Positions 1-7,619 of a DNA stretch of 14,862 nucleotides are shown piece by piece. The number at the start of each line of letters is the position of its first letter. The stretch's first letter is position 1. The stretch comes from Flavobacteriaceae bacterium UBA3440 (GTDB lineage Bacteria; Bacteroidota; Bacteroidia; Flavobacteriales; Flavobacteriaceae). The notes below the pieces were generated by a model that ran no database searches, was not told the origin of the DNA, and worked only from the letters and a program-made list of their open reading frames with translations. A program made the translations under genes and the position numbers. The DNA is taken from positions 36,694 through 51,555 of the forward strand of contig DFSJ01000042.1 in NCBI GenBank assembly GCA_002378585.1, given 5' to 3'.

Positions 1-593
1 GTTTCCTGGACGTTGTGGTCGGTGATTAAAATGCCTATGTTCTTGCTCCGCAGTTGATCAATAATTTTTTGAATGTCTTCTACTGCCACCGGGTCAACTC
101 CGGCAAATGGCTCATCCAATAAAATAAATTTAGGATCAGTCGCCAACGCTCGCGCGATTTCTGTCCTTCTGCGTTCACCTCCAGAAAGCAAATCTCCTCT
201 GTTTTTTCGGATATGTCCTAAACCAAATTCTTCGATCAGCGCTTCCATTTTAGCCAACTGTTCTTGTTTACTCCAAGAGGTAAGTTCCAATACGCTTAAA
301 ATATTATCCTCTACCGACATTTTTCTGAAGACCGAAGCTTCTTGAGCGAGGTAACCGATTCCATGCTGAGCACGTCGGTACATCGGAAATGTAGTGATGT
401 CTTTGTCATCCAAATAAATGTGACCTGAATTGGGCTTGATCAATCCAACGATCATGTAAAACGAAGTAGTTTTTCCAGCGCCATTTGGGCCCAGAAGTCC
501 TACTATCTCTCCTTGATTAACCTCGAGGGAGATACCTTTAACCACTTTTCTTCCTCTGTAAGATTTGGTGATTTCCTCTGCCCGGAGCTTCAT
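1..593 (-). CDS. lptB: LPS export ABC transporter ATP-binding protein LptB (partial, C-terminus beyond window)
   Basis: This is the cytoplasmic ATPase of the LptB2FG complex, which extracts lipopolysaccharide from the inner membrane and drives it across the periplasm. My translation of the minus strand from the ATG at 593-591 gives 197 residues before the window edge. It shows every ABC motif in order: Walker A GPNGAGKT at 35-42, Q-loop Gln84 ([10 protein letters not shown]), signature LSGGE at 136-140, Walker B FILLDEP at 156-162 and switch His193 (ITDHNVQE). The family is about 240 residues, so roughly the last 45 are missing, including the helical C-terminus. The start codon overlaps the upstream gene's stop as ATGA (593-590), which suggests translational coupling as the last visible gene of the kdsD-tatC-ahpD-like operon. 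The LptB-type spacing and the LPS context separate it from amino-acid transporter ATPases. Confidence 0.95.
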   Translation of the reverse strand, partial: MKLRAEEITKSYRGRKVVKGISLEVNQGEIVGLLGPNGAGKTTSFYMIVGLIKPNSGHIYLDDKDITTFPMYRRAQHGIGYLAQEASVFRKMSVEDNILSVLELTSWSKQEQLAKMEALIEEFGLGHIRKNRGDLLSGGERRRTEIARALATDPKFILLDEPFAGVDPVAVEDIQKIIDQLRSKNIGILITDHNVQE

Positions 594-943
594 GATTGTT
601 GATTTTGTATAGCTTCCCAGTACTCATAGGCACGTCTCAGGTGTGGCACAACGATGGTACCTCCCACCAGCGTAGCAATACCCAAAGTCTCCATGATTTC
701 CTCGTGTTGAGCTCCTGCATTTTTGGCGTGTTCTAGGTGGTATTTCACACAATCGTCACAGCGCAATACCGCTGAAGCCACCAGCCCCAAAAGTTCTTTG
801 GTCTTCACGTCCAGGGCACCTTCACTATACGCATTGGTGTCCAAGTTAAAAATTCGCTTGATCAGTTTGCTCTGTGGGTCACCCAACAGCTTTTCGTTCA
901 TTTTGGAACGATACTCATTAAATGATTCAACTGGATTTTCCAT
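590..943 (-). CDS. AhpD-like carboxymuconolactone decarboxylase family protein
   Basis: This is a small all-helical protein of the carboxymuconolactone decarboxylase/AhpD superfamily. Starting at the ATG at 943-941 it has 117 residues. Glu50, Cys62, Cys65 and His69 (RCDDCVKYH) reproduce the spacing of the Glu-Cys-x2-Cys-x3-His proton-relay set of mycobacterial AhpD. This implies a thiol-disulfide active protein, perhaps a peroxidase partner, rather than a true gamma-carboxymuconolactone decarboxylase. The substrate is unknown. An upstream ATG at 979 would add 12 lysine-rich residues but overlap tatC by 53 bases, whereas 943 overlaps it by only 17 and matches where the conserved part begins. 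The stop at 592-590 overlaps the lptB start. I see no signal peptide, so it should be cytoplasmic. Why an AhpD-like protein sits between tatC and lptB is not apparent from the sequence. Confidence 0.88.
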   Translation of the reverse strand: MENPVESFNEYRSKMNEKLLGDPQSKLIKRIFNLDTNAYSEGALDVKTKELLGLVASAVLRCDDCVKYHLEHAKNAGAQHEEIMETLGIATLVGGTIVVPHLRRAYEYWEAIQNQQS

Positions 944-1763
944 TTTTTGCTGCTTTTTTTCGTTCGCCCCGAAGAACAAATCGGGATATATGAATACTGA
1001 CCTCGTAGAGTATTAAGATGGGGATTGAAACAATGATTTGACTGGCTACATCTGGCGGTGTAATTACAGCAGAGACTATTAAGACCAATACAGAAGCCAC
1101 TTTTCGGTATTTTTTTAAGAATTCTGGAGTAACCAAACCTATTCTGGTTAGGAAGTAAATCAAAATGGGTAATTCAAAAATAAGTCCACAAGCAATTACA
1201 GAAGATCGAACAATGGCTATGTAGGAGGATAAATCGATTTGATTGGTTACTTCTTCACTGACGGTGTAGCTGCCCAAGAAATTAATGGAAAGCGGAGCAA
1301 CTATGTAATAGCCAAACAAGACGCCTAGAAAGAATAAGAAGGAAGCGATAAAAATAAATCCTCGCGCATTTTTACGCTCATTGTCGTAAAGTCCTGGTCC
1401 GATGAATCGCCAAATTTCCCATAGCACATAGGGGAATCCAATGATAAATCCAGCCCAAATGGATGTCCAGATGTGCGCTGAGAACTGCCCGGCCATTTCA
1501 CGACTCTGCAGGATGAACAATGGCTCAGTACTGCAAAATGCGCCCTCAAAACCTAATTTTTGAGATAAAAAGCAGAAAAAACGATAGGTCGGAAAGTCTG
1601 GTTGCTTTGGACCAAATAACAAGGTGTTAAAAATGAAATCTTTCATCAAAAAAGCGGCAAATCCCAAAATAACAACGGCTGCAGTAGCGCGAATTAAGTG
1701 CCACCTTAACTCTTCTAAATGATCCAAGAAGGACATTTCATTCACATCTTTTTTTTGCTTCAT
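927..1763 (-). CDS. tatC: Sec-independent (twin-arginine) protein translocase subunit TatC
   Basis: TatC is the polytopic inner-membrane core of the Tat translocase, which binds twin-arginine signal peptides and exports folded proteins. The 278-residue product opens with the family's cytoplasmic motif FLDHLEELR (12-20), including the conserved Glu17/Glu18 pair. It carries the signal-peptide-site loop FIGPGLYDNER at 120-130 (Glu129 equivalent to E. coli Glu103) and six hydrophobic stretches (about 22-45, 97-117, 135-157, 182-205, 221-236 and 241-257). Cys64 and Cys77 lie in the first periplasmic loop and could form a disulfide; this longer loop resembles Bacteroidota TatC proteins as I remember them. 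The start ATG (1763-1761) overlaps the kdsD stop in an ATGA joint, so it is read as the second gene of the operon. TatA/B genes are not in the window. Two putative Tat substrates are (5118-6176 and 13338-14210). Confidence 0.96.
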   Translation of the reverse strand: MKQKKDVNEMSFLDHLEELRWHLIRATAAVVILGFAAFLMKDFIFNTLLFGPKQPDFPTYRFFCFLSQKLGFEGAFCSTEPLFILQSREMAGQFSAHIWTSIWAGFIIGFPYVLWEIWRFIGPGLYDNERKNARGFIFIASFLFFLGVLFGYYIVAPLSINFLGSYTVSEEVTNQIDLSSYIAIVRSSVIACGLIFELPILIYFLTRIGLVTPEFLKKYRKVASVLVLIVSAVITPPDVASQIIVSIPILILYEVSIHISRFVLRGERKKAAKNGKSS

Positions 1764-2785
1764 GAGGTGATTCCTTCCTGAATTAGGTTGTGTAAGTGAA
1801 CAATTCCCTGATAGCTACCCGATTTATCCACAGCAATCAGCTGTGTGATGCTGTTGGCTTGCATCAATGACATAGCATCGACAGCCAAGTATTCCACATC
1901 TATGGTTTTCGGATTTTTTGACATAATGTCTTGTGCGGTTAAACCGCCAATATTGTCATGTACAGCTAGCATTCTTCGAATGTCACCATCGGTGATTACC
2001 CCGACCAATTGATCTCCGTCCATAACTGCCGTAACACCCAACATTTTTTGAGATATCTCCACAATGGCGTCTTTGACTTTACTGTGAATTTGAACCTCTG
2101 GTCGTTGATTTTGCGCTGTAATGTCTTTGACGCTGAGGTATAGTTTTTTTCCCAAAGCACCACCGGGATGAAATTTGGCAAAGTCCTCGGAGTTAAATCC
2201 CTTTTGTTCGAGCAAACAGACGGCTAATGCATCCCCCATCGCCAATTGTGCTGTTGTACTTGTAGTAGGGGCCAAATTGTTTGGACACGCTTCTTTAGGC
2301 ACATAAGTATTGAGTACAAAATCTGCTTGTTGCCCCAGAAAGGAATCAGGGTTGCCCGTTATGGCAATTAACTTATTTTCTCCTCGTTTTAACAAGGGGA
2401 CCAATACTTTGATTTCTGGTGTATCCCCGCTTTTGGAAATACAGATGATGCTGTCACCATCTTGAATAGATCCTAAATCTCCGTGTATGGCATCGGCGGC
2501 ATGCATGAATAACGCCGGCGTACCCGTTGAATTCATCGTGGCTACAATTTTGTTTCCAATAACGGCACTTTTTCCAATTCCAGTGACGACCACCCTTGAT
2601 TTTGAACGGTGAATGTGTTGTACAGCCAGAGCAAATTCATCGCCTAACAGAGGGATGAGCCCGAGTAAAGCATGGCTTTCTAATTCAAGTGTTCTTCGGG
2701 CACTGTTCAATATGGCTTGAAAATCGCTCAATTTCGCATTGATTTTGGTTGGATGCCCAAAAAAACAGATGTATTTTTGGGTCAC
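1760..2785 (-). CDS. kdsD: D-arabinose 5-phosphate isomerase, KpsF/KdsD/GutQ family
   Basis: It interconverts ribulose 5-phosphate and arabinose 5-phosphate, the first step towards Kdo of the LPS inner core, in the cytoplasm. The sugar-isomerase (SIS) domain spans about 57-190, with GIGKSAVIGNK (69-79), HGDLG (101-105), ISKSGDT (116-122) and APTTSTT (172-178). The family linker HPGGALGKKL (206-215) follows, then two CBS domains (about 229-282 and 286-340). The 341 residues slightly exceed the usual 320-330. The excess is a 20-residue N-terminal extension read from a GTG at 2785-2783, with no in-frame ATG before residue 84. A TTG at codon 19 (2731-2729) would give a more typical N-terminus, so the start is uncertain. 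It is the first gene of the kdsD-tatC-ahpD-like-lptB operon, divergent from recQ. The symbol kpsF is used equally for this family. Confidence 0.93.
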   Translation of the reverse strand: MTQKYICFFGHPTKINAKLSDFQAILNSARRTLELESHALLGLIPLLGDEFALAVQHIHRSKSRVVVTGIGKSAVIGNKIVATMNSTGTPALFMHAADAIHGDLGSIQDGDSIICISKSGDTPEIKVLVPLLKRGENKLIAITGNPDSFLGQQADFVLNTYVPKEACPNNLAPTTSTTAQLAMGDALAVCLLEQKGFNSEDFAKFHPGGALGKKLYLSVKDITAQNQRPEVQIHSKVKDAIVEISQKMLGVTAVMDGDQLVGVITDGDIRRMLAVHDNIGGLTAQDIMSKNPKTIDVEYLAVDAMSLMQANSITQLIAVDKSGSYQGIVHLHNLIQEGITS

Positions 2786-2786
2786 A

Positions 2787-2794
2787 CAAAATTA
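2787..2794 (-). promoter_or_regulatory. Possible -7 promoter element for the kdsD operon
   Basis: On the minus strand these bases read TAATTTTG, an exact match to the Bacteroidota -7 consensus TAnnTTTG. I see no clear TTG or TTTG at the expected 17-23 bases upstream. The element ends one base before the GTG start at 2785, so transcription would begin at or inside the first codons. That favours either a leaderless message or a downstream start such as the TTG at 2731. The region is A/T-rich and a chance match is quite possible. Confidence 0.3.
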
Positions 2795-2809
2795 ATCAAA
2801 TAAAACAAA

Positions 2810-2843
2810 CCTCCTTTTTTCCGTGTTTTATTTTAAAAGGAGG
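2810..2843. repeat. 9-bp perfect inverted repeat in the kdsD/recQ divergent region
   Basis: CCTCCTTTT at 2810-2818 is the exact reverse complement of AAAAGGAGG at 2835-2843, separated by 16 A/T-rich bases. The dyad sits centrally in the 124-base gap between the divergent kdsD (2785) and recQ (2910) starts. It could be an operator read from both sides or a hairpin in an mRNA leader. Each arm presents an AGGAGG-like sequence to one transcript, but both lie too far from the assigned start codons to act as their ribosome binding sites. I do not recognise a specific regulator. Confidence 0.55.
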
Positions 2844-2909
2844 GGATCATTGCAGTAAAATGCTTAATTTAAGGGAAGTTTGACCACCCAACCAGATCAA
2901 GTAACCCAT

Positions 2910-5105
2910 ATGACTACCAAGGAGGAATTAAGTGCGCAATTGCAGAAGTATTTTGGTTTTGCTCATTTCAAAGGAAGACAAGAGGAGGTAATTCTTCATT
3001 TACTAGAAAAAAAGAATGCGTTTGTGATCATGCCTACCGGTGGAGGTAAATCTTTATGCTATCAACTGCCCGCATTAATGCTCCCAGGAACGGCCATTGT
3101 CGTATCGCCTTTAATTGCTTTGATGAAAAATCAGGTAGATGCTATACGCGGTGTTTCAGATAACGATGGAGTCGCACATGTGCTCAACTCATCGCTGACT
3201 AAGTCAGAGATCAAAAAAGTCATGGATGATGTTGTTCAAGGAATAACCAAACTGCTTTATGTCGCTCCAGAGTCGTTAACCAAAGACGAATATGTGCAGT
3301 TTCTCCAATCAGTTCCACTTTCTTTCATCGCTATTGATGAGGCGCATTGTATCTCAGAGTGGGGGCATGATTTTAGACCGGAATATCGAAATTTAAAGTC
3401 GATCATAGACCGCTTGGACTCAAGCATTCCTGTTATTGGATTAACGGCTACTGCCACACCTAAGGTTCAGGAAGACATCATGAAAAACTTAGGTATGTCT
3501 GACGCTAAAGTATTCAAGTCGTCATTCAATAGACCCAATCTTTTTTATGAAGTAAGGCAAAAAACCCAACAAGTGGAGGCAGATGTGATTCGATTTATCA
3601 AACAACATCCAGCTCAATCAGGTATTGTTTATTGCTTAAGTAGAAAAAGGGTAGAAGAGCTGGCTCAAGTACTTCAGGTCAACGGAGTAAACGCTGTACC
3701 CTATCACGCTGGTTTTGATGCGAAAACTAGGTCTAAGTATCAGGATATGTTCTTGATGGAAGAGGCTGAGGTGGTCGTTGCTACTATTGCCTTCGGTATG
3801 GGTATTGACAAACCAGATGTGAGGTATGTCATTCATTACGACATGCCCAAAAGTATTGAAAGTTATTACCAAGAAACTGGTCGTGCGGGTAGAGATGGAG
3901 GAAAAGGTCATTGTTTGGCGTTTTATTCGCCCAAAGACATGGAAAAACTGGAGAAGTTTTTGTCGGGTAAGCCAGTAGCCGAACAAGAAATTGGGATGGC
4001 ATTGCTTCAGGAGGTTATCGCTTACGCTGAAACTTCTATGTCGAGAAGAAAATTCATGCTTCACTATTTTGGAGAAATCTTTGACGAGATAGATGGACCT
4101 GGAGCCGATATGGATGACAATGCGACTAATCCTAAACCCAAGGTAGAGGCTAAAGATTCTGTGCTTAGGCTTTTGGATATTGTGGTTCAAACGGCTGAAA
4201 AATTCAAATCAAAAGAGTTGGTTAAAGTGTTGATGGGAAAACCTAATGCGCTCATCGTCGCTCATAAAATTCATTTAAAACCATTTTTCGGGGCTGGATC
4301 TGATCAATCCAAAGAATACTGGATGGCCTTGTTAAGACAAACAATCGTATCTGGTTTATTGCACAAAGAAATTGAACAATACGGGGTAGTTCATTTAACT
4401 GACCTGGGTAGGGAATTTATTAAGTCACCCAAATCATTTATGATGACTGTTGATCACAGTTATTTGGAAAATGATTCAGAATTAGTGGAACGATTGAATC
4501 AAGGGACTGCGGCGGCTGATGAGCAATTATTTTCTATGTTGCAGGATCTGAGGAAAAAAGAGGCCAAAAAACACGGGGTACCTACCTATGTTATTTTTCA
4601 AGATTCCTCTTTAGAGGATATGGCGTTAAAATATCCGATGACCCTGAAAGAGTTATCTCAGGTTTATGGGGTAGGCGAGGGAAAAGCTAAAAAATTTGGG
4701 GGTCCATTCATCACCACGATAGCAGAATATGTCAAAGAAAATGACATTACACGGCCAGATGATTTGATCGTCAAAAGTACGGGTGCAAAATCTGCACTCA
4801 AGTTATTTATCATTCAAGGAGTTGATCGAAAATTGTCCTTAGATGATATTGCTCGATCAAAAGGAATAACCATGGATGAGCTGCTCAAAGAAATGGAGCA
4901 AATTGTATTTAGCGGAACCCGATTAAATATCGATTATTGGTTAGAGGATTTATTGGACGAAGATCAGCAGTCGGAGTTGCACGACTATTTTATTGAGGCG
5001 CAGACCGATGACATAAGCCTCGCCAGCAATCATTTTAATGGAGATTACGAGGATGAAGAACTCAGGTTGTACCGCATAAAGTTCATCAGTGAAGTAGCCA
5101 ATTAA
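2910..5105 (+). CDS. recQ: ATP-dependent DNA helicase RecQ
   Basis: RecQ is a 3'-5' superfamily 2 helicase that unwinds forks and recombination intermediates in replication restart and repair. Counting from ATG 2910 (731 residues), it shows Walker A MPTGGGKS (41-48), DEAH box IDEAHCISEWGHDFRPEYR (142-160), motif III GLTATATP (177-184), and the C-terminal helicase lobe with ATIAFGMGIDKPDVR (291-305) and YQETGRAGRDGG (320-331). An RQC winged helix (about 414-510), an HRDC domain (about 537-611) and a further helical C-terminal domain follow. The RQC zinc-binding cysteines of E. coli RecQ are absent: after SRRKFMLHYFGE (378-389) comes an acidic linker without cysteine. A TTG at 2880 would add ten non-conserved residues, and ATG 2910 fits the family better. 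It diverges from kdsD and converges on the LD-carboxypeptidase with only 12 bases between stops. Confidence 0.97.
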   Translation: MTTKEELSAQLQKYFGFAHFKGRQEEVILHLLEKKNAFVIMPTGGGKSLCYQLPALMLPGTAIVVSPLIALMKNQVDAIRGVSDNDGVAHVLNSSLTKSEIKKVMDDVVQGITKLLYVAPESLTKDEYVQFLQSVPLSFIAIDEAHCISEWGHDFRPEYRNLKSIIDRLDSSIPVIGLTATATPKVQEDIMKNLGMSDAKVFKSSFNRPNLFYEVRQKTQQVEADVIRFIKQHPAQSGIVYCLSRKRVEELAQVLQVNGVNAVPYHAGFDAKTRSKYQDMFLMEEAEVVVATIAFGMGIDKPDVRYVIHYDMPKSIESYYQETGRAGRDGGKGHCLAFYSPKDMEKLEKFLSGKPVAEQEIGMALLQEVIAYAETSMSRRKFMLHYFGEIFDEIDGPGADMDDNATNPKPKVEAKDSVLRLLDIVVQTAEKFKSKELVKVLMGKPNALIVAHKIHLKPFFGAGSDQSKEYWMALLRQTIVSGLLHKEIEQYGVVHLTDLGREFIKSPKSFMMTVDHSYLENDSELVERLNQGTAAADEQLFSMLQDLRKKEAKKHGVPTYVIFQDSSLEDMALKYPMTLKELSQVYGVGEGKAKKFGGPFITTIAEYVKENDITRPDDLIVKSTGAKSALKLFIIQGVDRKLSLDDIARSKGITMDELLKEMEQIVFSGTRLNIDYWLEDLLDEDQQSELHDYFIEAQTDDISLASNHFNGDYEDEELRLYRIKFISEVAN

Positions 5106-5117
5106 ATGGTCATGTCA

Positions 5118-6176
5118 TCAAGACCAGATATTCTCCTCCAAGTACAGTTGACCTTTTTGTGCATCGAATGTTACCTCTGCTCCAATGGGTAGCGTCATGT
5201 TCCAAGGAGTATGTCCAAAAGACATTCCATAACAACAAGGAATTTCGGTAGGCATCAATCGGTCCTTTAGTACTTCATATAGGCTAAAACCATCTCTACT
5301 ACCCGCTGGTTGATCACAATCAACCCACACTCCGAGTGCATAACCTTGAGCCTTTTTAAAAGTCTCTGTCATCAATAACTGAGTCAACATGCGGTCTATC
5401 CGATATGGTTTTTCACCAACTTCTTCAATGAGGACGATTTTATCTGTAAAGTCAATTTCATACTCCGTGCCAATTAACGATGTAATCAGTGTTAAACTAC
5501 CCCCTACTAATTTTCCGCGACCAAGACCTGGAGTAATCGTAATTCTTTGATATTCATTGCTTTTTTGGTCCTTAATTTCATCCTGATCCACAGAATCCAT
5601 CAAAAATCCTGATCCAGAATGTTTCCATAAATTCAACCACATGGCTTTTGAATATGATTTTTCTAAAGCACTGCCCACAGGGCCATGAAATCCAATTAAC
5701 CCGGTTTTTATGTATATGGCTTGTAACAAGGCGGTTATGTCGCTGAACCCAATAAGGGGTTTGGGATTCTTGGCAATTGCCGCGTAATCCAATTGATCTA
5801 AGATCCTTGTTGTTCCATATCCTCCACGAACACAAACTATGGCCTCAATAGTTTTATCTTTAAATGCGTCCATTAGGTCTTGAGCCCTTAGCTGATCTGT
5901 TTGACTGAAGTAGCCATATCGGTCTCCCAGATATTTACTGGGAACAACCTGAAACCCCATTTCAGTTAAATCCTTTACAGCGCGATCTATTTTCTCTGAA
6001 GAGGTGTTAAATGCAGGAGCAATTAATGCTATTCGAGCACCATTTTTTGGTTTTTTGGGCTTGATGGTTGGTGAATTTAAACCAGGTATTTTGGTTTGAC
6101 TCAATAGTGTTGACGACCAAAGACCAGTCAGGGAAAATGCGACTAAATTTCCCAAGAAGTTTCTTCGTTTACTCAT
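5118..6176 (-). CDS. Peptidase S66 (LD-carboxypeptidase, LdcA family) with twin-arginine signal
   Basis: S66 peptidases cleave the terminal D-alanine from murein tetrapeptides between an L- and a D-centre during peptidoglycan recycling. The 352-residue protein shows the family pattern: ARIALIAPA (47-55), VCVRGGYGTTRILD (114-127), nucleophile region IGFSDITAL with Ser145, LIEEVGEKPYRIDRML with Glu251 as likely triad acid, and SFGHTPWNMTLPIG with His322. Ahead of it is KRRNFLG (3-9) plus a hydrophobic stretch to about 26, a good twin-arginine signal. This points to a periplasmic enzyme, unlike cytosolic E. coli LdcA. I see no lipobox and no clear AxA cleavage site. The start ATG lies inside the end of the upstream gene (8-base overlap), so the two are probably co-translated. 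The Ser-Glu-His assignment is by motif analogy; substrate preference (LD-carboxypeptidase or immunity-type MccF) cannot be read directly. Confidence 0.9.
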   Translation of the reverse strand: MSKRRNFLGNLVAFSLTGLWSSTLLSQTKIPGLNSPTIKPKKPKNGARIALIAPAFNTSSEKIDRAVKDLTEMGFQVVPSKYLGDRYGYFSQTDQLRAQDLMDAFKDKTIEAIVCVRGGYGTTRILDQLDYAAIAKNPKPLIGFSDITALLQAIYIKTGLIGFHGPVGSALEKSYSKAMWLNLWKHSGSGFLMDSVDQDEIKDQKSNEYQRITITPGLGRGKLVGGSLTLITSLIGTEYEIDFTDKIVLIEEVGEKPYRIDRMLTQLLMTETFKKAQGYALGVWVDCDQPAGSRDGFSLYEVLKDRLMPTEIPCCYGMSFGHTPWNMTLPIGAEVTFDAQKGQLYLEENIWS

Positions 6177-7464
6177 TTTGTGGTGTTTTTCGCTCCCATC
6201 GGTTTAATTGTCTGATGATGCGTTCAATAGCTTCTTCAATGGATTGGTCAGGCTCAATAACGGTGTATTCGCCCCAGAAGTCAGGATTTCCAAATCCTTT
6301 GGTCGATTCACTTAAAACAACAGAAGGTTTAATCACGTCTGTGTTGTCCATAGTATTGGTTGATGATGGGTTTTTTTGATCGGTTACGGCCATTTCTGCC
6401 CATATTTGGTATTGAGTATTGAACAATTTATTTTTCCAATTGGCGGTAAAATTCATCTCCATTTTACTGTATTGGAAGGTCCAGCTTTCCCCTTGGGGGC
6501 TATAGTCTACCTGATAGTTTACTGACGTAGGCCATAATTTTACGCGTGCTGGTTTTTTTCTGACAAACAAGGAAGCAGCAGCTTCTCTATTGGTAACATT
6601 CATCTCAAATATGGCTTTAGCTAAATGGTTGCCCTGAGTGGTGATGTACAATTCGCCCCTGTAGAGTGGTGTGATGACATTTTGTTTTTGTTCAAAATGA
6701 ACAATGTGCACTAGTTTTTGGTCAATTTGCGTAAATCCAGCATGGGTAAATCGATAAGCTTGAAGCGCTTGAGGATCAAATACGATATCTGGGTATTTAG
6801 CTATATCGATAAACAAAGTGTTGTAGGGGCCGCCTTGAAGTTTAACAGCTAGCGTATCGTTGGGCTTATAATTGGTGCTTTTTCTGAATTGAATCAAGCG
6901 AGCTACATCATTTTTATCGGAGCTATTGGGTTGTTTATCTACCTCAATAATGGCCTCGGCTAATGATAGGTTTTTAGATTTTTTCCGTACCGCCTCTCTG
7001 AAAAAAGTAATGACTTGACTTTTTTGTTGCGTGCCTTGTTGTTGCCTGTTTTTCAGCATCTCTAACACGAGAACACCTGGGTCTTGTGGCACACTCACCG
7101 TCACCTCTTTAAGTATTGTGGTGCTTGGGATTAAAGAGATCAGTAGTGGATCTGGTTGGGTATTGATGGCCAATCGAGCCGATTCATAACCCATAAACGA
7201 GATCAGTAATTCTTGACCAGGATTATCTACAGGTATTTTGATGCTAAATCGTCCATCTTTGTTGGTTACCGTGGCACCTTGGTCATCGGACAACCTAACA
7301 GAGGCCAGCGCTAAGGGTTCTTTTGTTCTCTGGTCAATAACTCTACCGGTTATTTCTTTGACCGAGTTTGTTTGTGCATGAGTGGAGAAGCACAAGAAAA
7401 ACATCAACCCGTACAGAGCTATTTTTAGGGACTGTGAATTCCAAAACTTGAGTGATTTCTTCAT
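6169..7464 (-). CDS. Exported carboxypeptidase-regulatory-like domain protein
   Basis: The 431-residue product has a signal peptide (basic MKK start, hydrophobic 14-27, cleavage likely after STHA at 30). Next is a carboxypeptidase-D regulatory-like beta-sandwich at about 37-113, recognisable from ITGRVIDQRTKEPL, NKDGRFSIKIP and FMGYES. The rest is a roughly 310-residue beta-rich region of a Bacteroidota-specific kind, with KEVTVSVPQDPG after the sandwich and FWGEYTVIEPDQSIEEAI near the end. The same N-terminal domain heads TonB-dependent receptors, but no plug or barrel follows here, so it is probably a periplasmic or outer-membrane-associated protein. No enzymatic motif is visible and no function can be assigned. 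It precedes and overlaps the Tat-tagged LD-carboxypeptidase, which suggests a shared cell-envelope role. The only odd feature is the Lys/Arg-rich C-terminal tail (NRWERKTPQNE). Confidence 0.85.
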   Translation of the reverse strand: MKKSLKFWNSQSLKIALYGLMFFLCFSTHAQTNSVKEITGRVIDQRTKEPLALASVRLSDDQGATVTNKDGRFSIKIPVDNPGQELLISFMGYESARLAINTQPDPLLISLIPSTTILKEVTVSVPQDPGVLVLEMLKNRQQQGTQQKSQVITFFREAVRKKSKNLSLAEAIIEVDKQPNSSDKNDVARLIQFRKSTNYKPNDTLAVKLQGGPYNTLFIDIAKYPDIVFDPQALQAYRFTHAGFTQIDQKLVHIVHFEQKQNVITPLYRGELYITTQGNHLAKAIFEMNVTNREAAASLFVRKKPARVKLWPTSVNYQVDYSPQGESWTFQYSKMEMNFTANWKNKLFNTQYQIWAEMAVTDQKNPSSTNTMDNTDVIKPSVVLSESTKGFGNPDFWGEYTVIEPDQSIEEAIERIIRQLNRWERKTPQNE

Positions 7465-7501
7465 TGAACAATGGATGAGGTTCCTCTACATCAGAGTGCC
7501 A

Positions 7502-7509
7502 TAAAGTTA
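7502..7509 (-). promoter_or_regulatory. Possible -7 element for the 7464-5118 operon
   Basis: The minus strand reads TAACTTTA, 7 of 8 matches to TAnnTTTG, placing transcription start about 30 bases before the ATG at 7464. No TTG partner is evident at the expected distance upstream. It lies in the 155-base divergent region 7465-7619, which otherwise holds the putative bshC promoter and no gene I can support. Confidence 0.25.
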
Positions 7510-7596
7510 CGATTTGACAGGGATAATACGTTTTGATTAATGTTAAAAAGTCCTCAAGTTTTCGTCAAAATTAAATCCAACAAAAAGAGTTCGCGT

Positions 7597-7604
7597 ATAT
7601 TTAC
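7597..7604 (+). promoter_or_regulatory. Possible -7 element for bshC
   Basis: TATATTTA matches TAnnTTTG at 7 of 8 positions and lies 15 bases before the bshC ATG, a spacing common for Bacteroidota genes with short leaders. No -33 TTG is present 17-23 bases upstream. Farther upstream a TTGACA at 7514-7519 looks like a sigma-70 -35 box, but its best partner (ATTAAT at 7536-7541) is poor. Confidence 0.3.
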
Positions 7605-7619
7605 CAGGCAATTATTCTT

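Noticed and set aside
73..345. 90-codon plus-strand open frame over lptB
   Set aside because: The minus strand encodes intact LptB motifs here; the plus reading is a Ser-rich shadow.
2860..2883. Seven-codon reading frame (ATG to TGA) in the recQ leader, preceded by an AGGAGG-like sequence
   Set aside because: Too short to judge, the spacing from the SD-like sequence is too long, and nothing indicates attenuation.
2880..2909. TTG start adding ten residues to RecQ
   Set aside because: The added residues are not family-like, and ATG 2910 gives the conserved N-terminus.
3636..4190. 184-codon open frame antisense to recQ
   Set aside because: It lies wholly within the well-supported recQ gene, has low-complexity, family-less sequence, and is explained by recQ codon use.
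7513..7570. TTTGAC (7513-7518) and GTCAAA (7565-7570) inverted repeat upstream of bshC
   Set aside because: Only six bases and 46 apart in A/T-rich DNA; expected by chance.
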